DNA of 64,000 nucleotides, from contig NZ_JBHTFQ010000002.1 of assembly GCF_042666235.1 (NCBI RefSeq), positions 248,001 through 312,000 on the forward strand, given 5' to 3'. The notes beneath the pieces were generated by a model. The model worked only from the letters and a program-made list of their open reading frames with translations, was not told the origin of the DNA and made no database searches. Position numbers and translations under genes: made by a program. Positions 5,897-14,082 of the stretch are shown piece by piece. This DNA comes from Halodurantibacterium daqingensis. Its GTDB lineage: Bacteria > Pseudomonadota > Alphaproteobacteria > Rhodobacterales > Rhodobacteraceae. The first letter of the stretch is position 1. Each line of letters opens with the position of its first letter.

Positions 5897-7921
5897 TCAC
5901 TGGCCCAGCAGGTCCTTGACCTTGGCGACCGTGGCTTCCGCTGTGATCCCGAACTCCTTGTAGAGAAGCTCTGCCGGGGCCGAGGCGCCGAAGCGCTCCA
6001 TGCCGATGAAGCCTGCCTTGGCCTCGCGGCCGCGCTCGCCCAGCAGCCAGCGGTCCCAGCCAAAGCGCTGTCCTGCCTCGATTGCAACGCGCACCGGACC
6101 GGCGGGCAACACCCGACGGCGATAGCTTTCAGGCTGGCAATCGAACAGCTCCCAGCACGGCATCGAAACGACACGGGTGCCGATTCCCTCGGCCTCCAGC
6201 ATCTCGCGCGCCTGAAGGGCGATTTCCACTTCTGACCCGGTTGCCATCAGGATCGCCTGCCGCTTGCCGGTCGCCTCGGCCAGAACATAGGCGCCCTGGG
6301 CGGTCAGGTTCTTGTTCGTATGGCTGGTGCGCACGGTGGGCAGGTTCTGACGGCTGAGCGCCAGGATCGACGGCGTGGCCTTGGTGCTCAGCGCCAGTTC
6401 CCAGGCTTCGGCGGTCTCGACCGTGTCGGCGGGGCGGAACACCCAGGTGTTCGGCGTGGCGCGGCACAATGCCAGATGCTCGACCGGCTGGTGAGTGGGC
6501 CCGTCTTCGCCCAGCCCGATCGAGTCATGCGTCATCACATAGACAACCGGCACGCCCATCAGCGCCGAAAGCCGCATTGCGCCGCGCGCGTAGTCGGTGA
6601 AGCAGAAGAAGGTGCCGCCATAGGGCCGCACGCCGCCATGCTGCACCATCCCGTTCATCGCCGCCGCCATACCGTGTTCGCGGATGCCATAGTGGATATA
6701 GCGGCCCTTGCGGTTTGCGGGCTCGAACACCCCAAGATCCCTTGTCTTGGTGTTGTTCGATCCGGTCAGATCGGCCGAGCCGCCGATGGTTTCCGGCACC
6801 ACCGGGTTCACAACCTCAAGCACCATTTCGCTGGCCTTGCGCGTCGCAACCTTGGGTTGGGTTTCGCTGATCTGCTTCTTGAGGGCCCGGATGGCCGCAG
6901 CAAGCTTGCGCGGCGGCTCCAGCGAAAGCTGGCGCTTGAATTCGGCTTGCCGGGCCGGGGGCAGGGCGGCCACCCGCTCTTCCCAGGCGTGCCGGGCTTC
7001 GGCGCCACGGCTGCCGATCGCTTCCCAGGCCGCCTTGATATCGGCGGGGATCACGAAGGCCTCATGCGGCCAGCCGTAGATTTCCCGGACCGCCGCGATT
7101 TCTTCGGCGCCAAGAGGCGAGCCATGCGCGCTGGCGCTGTCCTGCTTCTTGGGACTGCCAAAGCCGATATGGGTCTTGCAGTCGATCAGCACCGGGCGGT
7201 CCGATTGCTTGGCCTCGGTCATGGCGCGGTCGATATCGGCCGGATCATGGCCGTCGCAATGAAGAACCGTCCAGCCCGCGGCCGCGAACCGTGCCCGCTG
7301 GTCGGTAATGCAGGATTTCGAGATCTCGCCGTCGATCGAGATGTTGTTGTTGTCCCACAGCACGATCAGGCGCGACAGTTTCTGCATGCCGGCCAGGCCG
7401 ATTGCCTCGTGGCTGATGCCCTCCATCAGGCATCCGTCACCGGCGATGACCCAGGTGTGATGGTCCACGACCTTCTTGCCGAACCGTGCGCGCAGCGCCT
7501 CTTCGGCAATGGCAAAGCCGACGGCCGCCGAAATGCCCTGGCCCAGCGGCCCGGTCGTGGTTTCGATTCCCTTGGCATAGCCGTATTCCGGGTGGCCTGC
7601 GGTCTTGGCATGCCACTGGCGGAAACGCTTGATTTCCTCGATCGGCATGTCGGGCGATCCGGTGAGGTGCAGCAGCGCATAAAGCAGCATCGAGCCGTGA
7701 CCGGCCGAAAGAATGAAGCGGTCGCGGTCCGGCCAGTCCGGGTTCTTCGCGTCGAACTTCAGGTGCTTTTCGTAAAGGACTGTCGCCACGTCGGCCATGC
7801 CCATCGGCATGCCGGGATGGCCGGAATTGGCTGCCTGCACGGCGTCCATCGCCAGCGCACGGATCGCGCAAGCCTTGTTCCAGTGGTCAGGGTGCTTTTC
7901 GCGCAGGGTTTGGATGTCCAA
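5897..7921 (-). CDS. tkt: Transketolase
   Basis: This is a thiamine-diphosphate enzyme of about 674 residues that moves two-carbon ketol units between sugar phosphates in the non-oxidative pentose phosphate pathway. Key features are the ThDP motif beginning GDGCLMEG and ending in WDNNNISIDG, the GIREHGM segment with the catalytic glutamate, and the C-terminal ATGSEVEIALQA region. A TTG start at 7921 is preferred because AAGGA lies 8 nt upstream. It gives the sequence LDIQTLREKHPDHWNKA, matching the family N-terminus. An ATG 19 codons earlier has no ribosome site. The gene is monocistronic as far as visible; structured repeat A lies just after its stop. Confidence 0.95.
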   Translation of the reverse strand: MDIQTLREKHPDHWNKACAIRALAMDAVQAANSGHPGMPMGMADVATVLYEKHLKFDAKNPDWPDRDRFILSAGHGSMLLYALLHLTGSPDMPIEEIKRFRQWHAKTAGHPEYGYAKGIETTTGPLGQGISAAVGFAIAEEALRARFGKKVVDHHTWVIAGDGCLMEGISHEAIGLAGMQKLSRLIVLWDNNNISIDGEISKSCITDQRARFAAAGWTVLHCDGHDPADIDRAMTEAKQSDRPVLIDCKTHIGFGSPKKQDSASAHGSPLGAEEIAAVREIYGWPHEAFVIPADIKAAWEAIGSRGAEARHAWEERVAALPPARQAEFKRQLSLEPPRKLAAAIRALKKQISETQPKVATRKASEMVLEVVNPVVPETIGGSADLTGSNNTKTRDLGVFEPANRKGRYIHYGIREHGMAAAMNGMVQHGGVRPYGGTFFCFTDYARGAMRLSALMGVPVVYVMTHDSIGLGEDGPTHQPVEHLALCRATPNTWVFRPADTVETAEAWELALSTKATPSILALSRQNLPTVRTSHTNKNLTAQGAYVLAEATGKRQAILMATGSEVEIALQAREMLEAEGIGTRVVSMPCWELFDCQPESYRRRVLPAGPVRVAIEAGQRFGWDRWLLGERGREAKAGFIGMERFGASAPAELLYKEFGITAEATVAKVKDLLGQ

Positions 7922-8120
7922 GGGTTCAATCCTTCGGCTGGGGGCAGAGCTTGGCGCTAGATACCAACCTGCGGGCAAAGTTCAAGCGCGGGGCGCCGCG
8001 CATCCGGTCAAAAGGGTGCGCAAAGGGTGCGTTCTGTGGAATATACGGGGCAAAGTAACCGAAATCCCGATTCGCGCTGCGCTTTTGCGGTGCGAGAACA
8101 AGAAAGGGAGCCAGGCAGAC

Positions 8121-8609
8121 GTGACTGACCTTGCCGAACTCGAGGGGCGCATCACCATGGCGCTCGATCGTATTGCCCTGGGGCTGGAGGCGCTGCCCTC
8201 CGTCCCCGCCTCGTCCGGATCCGCCGAGCAGGATCTGCCCGTTCTGCAACAGGCGCTGGAGGCGGAGCGCGACGAAAGCAATCGCCTTGCACGAGAGATC
8301 GAGGACCTGCGCCACCACCTGGCGCAGCAGGATGGCGCGTCGGAAGAACGGGCGCGGCTCGCGGCGCAGCTTGAGGTTCACGGCCGGGAAATCCAGCGCC
8401 TGCGCCGCGCCAACGGCCATGTGCGCCAGGTGATCGGCCGCCTGCGTGCCGCCCTGGAAGCGCGTGTATCGGATCCGCAACTTGTCAACGAGGCAATGGC
8501 CGCCGAGCTTGAGGCGCTGCAGGCCGCCCGTTCGGTTGACCTTGCCGAGATCGACGAAATCCTCGCGGAACTCGACCCGCTTGTTGAAGGGGGGCCGGCC
8601 CGTGGCTGA
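8121..8609 (+). CDS. Coiled-coil protein encoded directly upstream of zapA
   Basis: This protein of about 162 residues has no recognised enzyme motif. Residues 5-30 form an amphipathic helix, and about residues 45-115 are rich in Glu, Arg and Leu with heptad character, predicting a long coiled coil. The end is acidic (DEILAELDPLVEG). The GTG at 8121 was chosen because GGGAG lies 10 nt upstream and the earlier sequence is not protein-like. The stop overlaps the zapA start by 8 nt, so translation is coupled. Given that ZapA acts on FtsZ, a role near the division ring is a reasonable inference, but nothing in the sequence proves it. Confidence 0.8.
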   Translation: MTDLAELEGRITMALDRIALGLEALPSVPASSGSAEQDLPVLQQALEAERDESNRLAREIEDLRHHLAQQDGASEERARLAAQLEVHGREIQRLRRANGHVRQVIGRLRAALEARVSDPQLVNEAMAAELEALQAARSVDLAEIDEILAELDPLVEGGPARG

Positions 8610-9042
8610 CGTGACGATAAACATCGGTGGCAAGCAGTTCGACGTCGCCTGCCAGGATGGAGAAGAGGATCTGCTTCACGCCGCGGCCTCTCTTCTCGAT
8701 GCCGAGGCCGAGGCGCTGCGGGCACAGGTCGGGCGGATGCCCGAGGCGCGGATGCTTCTGATGGCGGGGCTGATGCTGGCCGACAAGACTGCTGCCATGA
8801 CCGACCGGATGCGGCAGCTGGAGGCGGAACTGGGGCAAGCGCAACAACGGATCGCACTTCTGGAAAACCAGCCAAAGCCCACGCCCGAGCGGATCGAGGT
8901 GCCGGTGATCCCGCGTCATGTGCATGACACGCTGGCCGAGCTTGCGGCGCGAAGCGAGGCGCTCGCCGCAGCCGTGGAGGATCGCGTGCGCGAAGCAAAT
9001 GCCACCCTGGACCCCGAGGAGAGCCCCGCGCGCGAAACCTGA
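8602..9042 (+). CDS. zapA: Cell division protein ZapA
   Basis: This 146-residue ZapA-family protein is expected to bundle FtsZ filaments at midcell. The N-terminal domain starts ADVTINIGGKQFDVAC, and the core helix LMAGLMLADKTAAM precedes a coiled coil (about residues 70-95) for oligomerisation. A proline-rich linker and a further helix extend the C-terminus beyond the roughly 110 residues of E. coli ZapA. The start is GTG at 8602, within the end of the preceding coiled-coil gene. A G-rich sequence (GAAGGGGGG) lies about 8 nt upstream. Confidence 0.9.
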   Translation: MADVTINIGGKQFDVACQDGEEDLLHAAASLLDAEAEALRAQVGRMPEARMLLMAGLMLADKTAAMTDRMRQLEAELGQAQQRIALLENQPKPTPERIEVPVIPRHVHDTLAELAARSEALAAAVEDRVREANATLDPEESPARET

Positions 9043-9682
9043 TACCGCAGCGCCGGTGGCCGAGGGCCGCGACGGTTCTTCGTGTCCCCGTGCGCCTGTG
9101 TCGTCAGCGGTGGCGACCGGATGCTTCCGATCCGGTGAACAGCTTCATGTCCGGCGCGGAGGGGCACCCCGGGATGCGACGAACACCCGCTCGGAACCGG
9201 GGCCTCCTGTCCCGCGGGCGGCCCGGATCCGATGTTTCGCGCAGGCACCGATCTCGTCACAAGCGATCATGACGGCCGTCCGGCCCCTGCCGCGCCCGGG
9301 GCCATTCTTGTACTGCTCGGCCGCCCGAAGCCGGCGTCCGACACGCAAAGCCCGGAACGCCTCCGGTTCGGCTCGGGCCGCAGCGCGCCGGGCCGGGTGG
9401 CAGGCCTCCCGCGCCTCCACCGTCAGCGTGACGTTGTCGCTCGGCTTGCCTTCCGGACGAAGGCAGAAAGGCAGGCGGATCGTCGGCACACACGCCGTAT
9501 TTCAGTCAGGTCGGCCCCTTGAGGGGACGACACGCCAGACGCGCGGACGCATACCGCCGAAAGGGCACATTGCCGGCCGGGATCAGGAACTCGCGCCTCC
9601 GGCTGCGCTGGCCTCGGGCATGGCGCCACGCCGGCCGCCCAGGCTCAGGGGGATCTCCGAAACACTTGCACGTCACGCAACC
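9043..9682. other. Long gene-free spacer between zapA and structured repeat B
   Basis: I see no coding region with family resemblance, no tRNA and no clear promoter in this stretch. It is as GC-rich as its surroundings, but open frames on both strands have low-complexity Arg/Ala/Pro composition typical of chance frames. Together with repeat B it makes the longest spacer in the window. Confidence 0.6.
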
Positions 9683-9752
9683 GCCGCGCGCGTAGCGCGC
9701 GGCTTGGCCCAACGGGATGAGGTGCGCCAGCGCCGAAGACGGGCGGGAGCGC
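9683..9752 (+). repeat. Structured intergenic repeat, copy B
   Basis: Hairpin 1 is GCCGCGCGC-GTA-GCGCGCGGC (9683-9703). Box 1 GGCCCAACGGGATGA lies at 9706-9720, hairpin 2 at 9721-9734 (GGTGC paired with GCGCC, one G-U), and box 2 GAAGACGGGCGGGAGCGC at 9735-9752. Both boxes are identical to copies A and C. It lies downstream of the minus-strand grxD gene. Confidence 0.85.
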
Positions 9753-9769
9753 TTGGCCCGGCGTCATGC

Positions 9770-9788
9770 GCCCCCGCAAGGGGCTTTT
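9770..9788 (+). terminator. Plus-strand intrinsic terminator after repeat B
   Basis: GCCCC-CGCAA-GGGGC (9770-9784) is followed by TTTT on the plus strand. The minus strand has no T-run after the hairpin, so it cannot be the grxD terminator in that form. It could end transcripts reading through repeat B. Confidence 0.5.
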
Positions 9789-9798
9789 CAGAGCAATA

Positions 9799-10161
9799 TC
9801 AGGCGTTGGCTTCCCGGATCTTCTCGGCAGCCGCCTGATCGAAGGTGATGCCCTTGCTGCTGAACAGCTGGTCCAGTTCGCCCGAAAGCGTCATCTCGGT
9901 CACGATGTCACAGCCGCCCACGAATTCGCCCTTCACGTAAAGCTGCGGGATCGTCGGCCAGTCCGAGAATTCCTTGATCCCCTGCCGGATGCCCTCGTCG
10001 GCAAGGACGTTCACGTCCTTGTAGTCCACGCCCATGAAGTTCAGCACACTCGCCACGCGACTGGAAAAGCCGCATTGCGGCATCGACTTGGTGCCTTTCA
10101 TGAACAGCACCACATTGTTTTGCGAAACGGTTTCGCGGATCTGGTCTTTTGCGTCGGCCAT
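9799..10161 (-). CDS. grxD: Monothiol glutaredoxin (Grx4 family)
   Basis: This is a cytoplasmic CGFS-type glutaredoxin of 120 residues that binds a glutathione-ligated [2Fe-2S] cluster and carries clusters or iron-status signals. The active motif CGFS has Cys30, and the glutathione-binding WPTIPQLYVKGEFVGGCDI segment is intact. The ATG at 10161 is preferred over the GTG at 10170 because GGAG lies 8 nt before it and would overlap the GTG. The gene begins 5 nt after the bolA stop. Grx4-BolA pairs form heterodimers in many bacteria, and adjacency here supports that. Confidence 0.95.
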   Translation of the reverse strand: MADAKDQIRETVSQNNVVLFMKGTKSMPQCGFSSRVASVLNFMGVDYKDVNVLADEGIRQGIKEFSDWPTIPQLYVKGEFVGGCDIVTEMTLSGELDQLFSSKGITFDQAAAEKIREANA

Positions 10162-10166
10162 GTCGG

Positions 10167-10409
10167 TCACTCCGGTACCTTTGTGGTCAGGGCAAGGGCG
10201 TGAAGTTCGCCGTGGCTGCCTGCCATCTTGTCTTTCAGCGCCGCATAGACGGCGCGCTGCTGCTGCACGCGGTTCTGCCCGCGAAAGCTTTCGTCGATCA
10301 CTTCGGCTGCGTAGTGGTTTCCGTCACCTGCGAGATCGGTGATGGTGATCCGGGCGTTCGGAAAGCTCGCCCGGATGAGGTCTTCGATGTCTTGGGCCTG
10401 CATCGGCAT
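10167..10409 (-). CDS. bolA: BolA family protein
   Basis: This is an 80-residue BolA-type protein, the partner of monothiol glutaredoxins in Fe-S cluster binding. The fold's class II KH-like pattern is visible: an N-terminal helix with DIEDLIRASFPNA, the strand DGNHYAAEVID, and the HGELHALALTT end carrying the invariant His. The ATG at 10409 was chosen for the GGGGGAAG ribosome site; the ATG two codons later is also possible. It is followed after 5 nt by grxD, and a good promoter lies 35 nt upstream. Confidence 0.92.
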   Translation of the reverse strand: MPMQAQDIEDLIRASFPNARITITDLAGDGNHYAAEVIDESFRGQNRVQQQRAVYAALKDKMAGSHGELHALALTTKVPE

Positions 10410-10443
10410 GGGTTCGATCTTCCCCCTGAGGTCACTGCAAAAA

Positions 10444-10472
10444 GATGTAGCCTCGCGCCGGTCGCCGTGCAA
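10444..10472 (-). promoter_or_regulatory. Promoter of bolA-grxD
   Basis: On the minus strand TTGCAC (10467-10472) and TACATC (10444-10449) are 17 nt apart, between the purL stop at 10490 and the bolA start at 10409. This lets bolA-grxD be expressed separately from purL. Confidence 0.5.
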
Positions 10473-10489
10473 GGCCGGGGGGGCTGCGC

Positions 10490-12652
10490 TCAGCCGATGG
10501 CGGCGGCAAAGGCCCCGCGATACAGCGCGGAAAGCTCCGACAGCGGTGCTGCCGATGCCCCGAACCGCACATCGCTCCCTCCAAAACGGCCCACGACCGA
10601 AAGGATGACCTCGCCTTCCTCGGCAGCGGCGGCCAGCAGGGCATCGGCCTGTTCCGGCGTGCAGGCAAGAAGGTAACGTGCCTGATCCTCGCCGAACAGC
10701 GCGCCGGTGTCACCGGTTTCAAGCGTCACGCCGGTGCCGCCTGCTTCCGCCATCTCGAAGGCCGCCAGGGCGAGCCCGCCATCCGAGAGATCGCTGCAGG
10801 CCGTGACGAGATCGCGGTGCTTGCGGATGAACTCGCCGTTGAGCCGTTCGGCCATCAGATCGACATGGGGCGCATCGCCGTCCTCGCGGCCGAAATGTTC
10901 AGCCAGCAAGGCCGACTGGCCCAGATGGCCACGGCTTTCCCCCAGAAGCAGGGCCATCATCCCCTGAGCGGCGCGGCCAGCGATCAGCTCGTCGAGGTTC
11001 TGCAGAAGCCCGACGGCGCCGATCGTGGGGGTGGGCAGAATGGGCTGGCCATCGGTTTCGTTGTAAAGCGATACGTTGCCGGAAACGATCGGCATGTCGA
11101 GCGCCGCGCAGGCGGCGCCGATCCCGCGGATCGCCCCTACGAACTGGCCCATGATCTCGGGTTTTTCCGGGTTGCCGAAGTTGAGGTTGTCGGTGGTGGC
11201 AAGCGGCAGGGCGCCCACGGCGGTAAGGTTGCGGTAGGCCTCTGCCACCGCCTGCTTGCCGCCTTCGAACGGGTTGGCCTTGACATAGCGCGGCGTCACA
11301 TCACTGGTGAAGGCCAGCGCCTTGGGGGTGCCATGGACCCGCACCACGCCCGCGCCAAGGCCCGGGGCCACGACGGTATCGGCCATGACCATGTGATCGT
11401 ACTGCTCCCACACCCAGGCCTTGTGCGCATGGTTCGGGCTGGAGATCAGCGATTTCAGTCCTTCGATCGGATCGACCTGCGGCACATCGGCCATCGGTGC
11501 CGCGGCCGGCGTCTCGAGGAACGGGCGGTCATATTCCGGGGCATTGCCCGAAAGCGCCTTGAGCGGCAGATCGGCCTTGACCTCGTTGCCATGCAGGATG
11601 AGGAAGCGATCCTCGGGAATCGTTTCGCCCACGACCGCAAAATCGAGATCCCATTTGTCGAAGATCGCCTTGGCCTCGGCCTCCTTCTCGGGGCGAAGCA
11701 CCATCAGCATGCGCTCCTGGCTTTCGGACAGCATCATCTCGTAGGCGGTCATGCCGGTTTCACGGCAGGGCACGCGGTCGAGGTCCAGCCGGATGCCGAG
11801 ATCGCCCTTGTCGCCCATCTCGACTGCCGAACAGGTCAGGCCGGCCGCCCCCATGTCCTGGATCGAGATCACGGCACCCGAGGCCATCAGCTCGAGACAG
11901 GCTTCCAGAAGGCGCTTTTCGGTGAAAGGGTCGCCGACCTGAACAGTGGGCCGCTTTTCCTCGATCGTGTCATCGAACTCGGCGCTGGCCATGGTGGCGC
12001 CGCCAACGCCATCGCGGCCGGTCTTGGCGCCCAGGTAGACCACCGGCATGCCCACGCCCGAGGCGGCGGAATAGAAGATCTTGTCGGCATCGGCCAGGCC
12101 TGCCGCAAAGGCGTTCACAAGGCAGTTGCCGTTATAGGCCCGGTGAAAGCGCACTTCTCCGCCGACGGTCGGCACCCCGAAGGCGTTGCCATAGCCGCCG
12201 ATCCCTTCGACCACACCATGCACAAGCTGCCGGGTCTTCGGATGCGCAGGCTCCCCGAAGGACAGGGCGTTCATTGCGGCGATCGGCCGCGCGCCCATGG
12301 TGAACACATCGCGCAGGATGCCGCCCACGCCGGTCGCGGCGCCCTGATAGGGCTCGATATACGACGGGTGGTTGTGACTCTCCATCTTGAAGACGACCGC
12401 CTGGCCATCGCCGATATCCACGACGCCGGCGTTTTCCCCCGGGCCGCAGATGACCTGCGGGCCGCTGGTGGGCAGGGTACGCAGCCATTTCTTCGAGGAT
12501 TTGTACGAGCAGTGTTCGTTCCACATCGCCGAAAAGATGCCCAGCTCGGTGAAGCTCGGCTCGCGCCCGATGATCTCGAGGATGCGCGCGTATTCGTCGG
12601 GCTTAAGCCCGTGGGCGGCAATCAGCTCTTCCGTGATCCTTGGCTCTTCCAT
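10490..12652 (-). CDS. purL: Phosphoribosylformylglycinamidine synthase, large subunit
   Basis: This 720-residue ATP-dependent enzyme converts FGAR and glutamine-derived ammonia to FGAM in purine synthesis. The length fits the small-type PurL that works with separate PurS and PurQ subunits, which are not in this window. Conserved parts include MWNEHCSYKSSK near the N-terminus, VFKMESHNHPS, and the duplicated AIRS-like halves with DLSDGGLALAAFEMAEA. The start at 12652 has GGGGGA 8 nt upstream, preferred over an ATG three codons earlier. Upstream lies a small-RNA candidate on the same strand that ends in its own terminator, so purL probably has its own promoter in 12653-12845. Confidence 0.95.
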   Translation of the reverse strand: MEEPRITEELIAAHGLKPDEYARILEIIGREPSFTELGIFSAMWNEHCSYKSSKKWLRTLPTSGPQVICGPGENAGVVDIGDGQAVVFKMESHNHPSYIEPYQGAATGVGGILRDVFTMGARPIAAMNALSFGEPAHPKTRQLVHGVVEGIGGYGNAFGVPTVGGEVRFHRAYNGNCLVNAFAAGLADADKIFYSAASGVGMPVVYLGAKTGRDGVGGATMASAEFDDTIEEKRPTVQVGDPFTEKRLLEACLELMASGAVISIQDMGAAGLTCSAVEMGDKGDLGIRLDLDRVPCRETGMTAYEMMLSESQERMLMVLRPEKEAEAKAIFDKWDLDFAVVGETIPEDRFLILHGNEVKADLPLKALSGNAPEYDRPFLETPAAAPMADVPQVDPIEGLKSLISSPNHAHKAWVWEQYDHMVMADTVVAPGLGAGVVRVHGTPKALAFTSDVTPRYVKANPFEGGKQAVAEAYRNLTAVGALPLATTDNLNFGNPEKPEIMGQFVGAIRGIGAACAALDMPIVSGNVSLYNETDGQPILPTPTIGAVGLLQNLDELIAGRAAQGMMALLLGESRGHLGQSALLAEHFGREDGDAPHVDLMAERLNGEFIRKHRDLVTACSDLSDGGLALAAFEMAEAGGTGVTLETGDTGALFGEDQARYLLACTPEQADALLAAAAEEGEVILSVVGRFGGSDVRFGASAAPLSELSALYRGAFAAAIG

Positions 12653-12845
12653 CTGGCGCATCCCCCGAACAGGCCCCTTTGCGGCCCGGTCATACGGGAA
12701 GGGCGGGTCTGCGAAAAGAGCGGATTTACGGGTGTTGCGGCGAATCATTCTGCGCCGGAACCGGATGCTGCGATGCAGAATGCGCATGAGCTTGGGGCAG
12801 AGCGGCCCGTTTGTGCGGAAAATTCCGGCAAGGTGCGGGCGAGCC

Positions 12846-12873
12846 AAAAAAAAGGCCGAGCTAAGCTCGGCCC
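12846..12873 (-). terminator. Intrinsic terminator of the small-RNA candidate
   Basis: On the minus strand GGCCGAGC-TTA-GCTCGGCC (12854-12872) is followed by eight T residues (12846-12853). This is the strongest canonical terminator in the window. It could also end read-through from the LysR-type gene. Confidence 0.9.
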
Positions 12874-12921
12874 AAGTCCAACAGGGAGGTAAGACAAGAA
12901 TGGGTCGCCCCGTCTTGTCTG
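12846..12921 (-). ncRNA. Candidate small RNA, about 76 nt
   Basis: A promoter (12928-12956) and a strong intrinsic terminator (12846-12872) frame about 76 nt on the minus strand with no reading frame. The 5' hairpin pairs AGACAAG with CTTGTCT and stacks GGG against CCC. A linker with CUUACCUCCCUGUUGGAC follows, then the terminator hairpin. The unpaired CCUCCC is complementary to Shine-Dalgarno sequences, as in other trans-acting riboregulators such as the CCUCCUCCC RNAs of Rhodobacter, but I do not recognise the family. It lies between the lysR-type gene and purL, both on the minus strand. Confidence 0.65.
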
Positions 12922-12927
12922 GAGTTT

Positions 12928-12956
12928 GATTTAGGGAGATGCGCCGCGGGTTTCAA
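12928..12956 (-). promoter_or_regulatory. Promoter of the small-RNA candidate
   Basis: On the minus strand TTGAAA (12951-12956), a 17-nt spacer and TAAATC (12928-12933) form a good housekeeping promoter. Initiation is predicted near 12921. Confidence 0.6.
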
Positions 12957-13020
12957 GAAAAACCGCCGCGCAACCAGAACATGTCTGCCATGCACCCCGC
13001 GCATGGCAGCCGGGCTTGGC

Positions 13021-13926
13021 CTATTCCTCGCGGCCTTCCCGCTGGCGCTTGCGATGGGCAAAGATCTCTTCGATCACGAAGTCGCGGAAGGCCGCGACCC
13101 GCTTGGAATGGCGCAGTTCCTCGGGATAGGCGAGGAAAACCGGAACTTCGTTGGATTCCACATCGGGCAGGACACGAACCAGGTTCGTGAAATCCTCGGT
13201 CACGTAGTTCGGAAGCACGCCGATCCCAAGATGGTTCAATACCGCTTGCAGCACACCGAAGTAGTTGTTCACCGTCAGCGTGGACGGGATGTCATAGCTC
13301 ATGAGCTGCTGCACCAGTGTGAGGTTCGCCGAAACCTGTGCGGCATGTACGTTCTGGCACACAAGGCGATGACGCTTCAGATCCTCAAGCTCTTGCGGGG
13401 TGCCGCGGGCCGCAAGGTATTCGGGCGTCGCGTAAAGGCGCATGTTCACGCTCATCAGCCGCTTGCGGATCAGGTCGGCCTGGCTCGGCTCTTTCATGCG
13501 GATGGCGACATCGGCTTCGCGCATCGGCAGGTCCAGCACCCGTTCCTCCAGCATCAGGTCGATCTTGAGGTCGGGGTATTTCGCGTAAAGCGCGGGCAGG
13601 CGCGGCGCGAGCCAGAGCGTGCCGAAGCCCGTCGTTGTCGTCACGCGCAATTCACCAAAGACTTCGTCTTCGCTGTCGCGGATGCGGGCGGCGGCGGTTT
13701 CCAGCCGCTTGCTCATGGCCCGTGTCGCGTCAAAGAGCAACTCGCCTTGTTCGGTCAGGATCAGCCCGCGGGCATGGCGGTGAAAGAGGGTCGTGTCGAG
13801 GCTTTCCTCCAATGCGCGGATCTGACGGGAAACGGCCGATTGTGACAGGTGCAGCACGTCGCCCGCATGGGTCAGGCTTCCCGCATCAGCAACCGCGTGA
13901 AAGATTCGTAGCTTGTCCCAATCCAT
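13021..13926 (-). CDS. LysR family transcriptional regulator
   Basis: This is a 301-residue LysR-type regulator. The N-terminal winged helix (residues 1-60) has DAGSLTHAGDVLHLSQSAVSRQIRALEE, followed by the linker helix and a two-subdomain effector domain (about 90-290). It is divergently transcribed from the indolepyruvate oxidoreductase gene, the usual arrangement when such a regulator controls its neighbour and itself. A palindrome lies over the promoter of that neighbour. The start at 13926 gives the standard MDWDKLRIFHAVAD opening with a weak purine-rich site; an in-frame ATG at 13947 is possible. The effector is unknown. Confidence 0.92.
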   Translation of the reverse strand: MDWDKLRIFHAVADAGSLTHAGDVLHLSQSAVSRQIRALEESLDTTLFHRHARGLILTEQGELLFDATRAMSKRLETAAARIRDSEDEVFGELRVTTTTGFGTLWLAPRLPALYAKYPDLKIDLMLEERVLDLPMREADVAIRMKEPSQADLIRKRLMSVNMRLYATPEYLAARGTPQELEDLKRHRLVCQNVHAAQVSANLTLVQQLMSYDIPSTLTVNNYFGVLQAVLNHLGIGVLPNYVTEDFTNLVRVLPDVESNEVPVFLAYPEELRHSKRVAAFRDFVIEEIFAHRKRQREGREE

Positions 13927-14018
13927 ATCACCCACTCTCGTTGTCATGCACAATCAGACTGAATTGGTACTAGAGTGCATAGGTTTACGGCAAAAGAACT
14001 ATTCGCGAAAAAATGTCC

Positions 14019-14047
14019 TTTGTAGGTCAGCAGTTTTGACCTATAAT
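14019..14047 (+). promoter_or_regulatory. Promoter of the indolepyruvate oxidoreductase gene with spacer palindrome
   Basis: A perfect TATAAT (14042-14047) lies 17 nt after TTTGTA (14019-14024). The spacer contains AGGTCA (14024-14029) and TGACCT (14037-14042), a 6-bp palindrome with a 7-nt gap, the size of a LysR-type box. It overlaps both promoter elements, so binding there would compete with RNA polymerase. The likely binder is the divergent LysR protein. Confidence 0.6.
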
Positions 14048-14082
14048 GCCGGAAAAGTGCTCGTTAAGCAGGGAGGTGCGCA

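Noticed and set aside
7949..7962. A GGCGCT-containing sequence upstream of transketolase as a further GAPDH-type operator
   Set aside because: Only about 8 of 14 positions match the palindrome, no better than expected in GC-rich DNA.
10817..12892. A 691-residue plus-strand frame opposite purL
   Set aside because: It mirrors codon structure of purL, has no recognisable domain, and purL is unmistakable.
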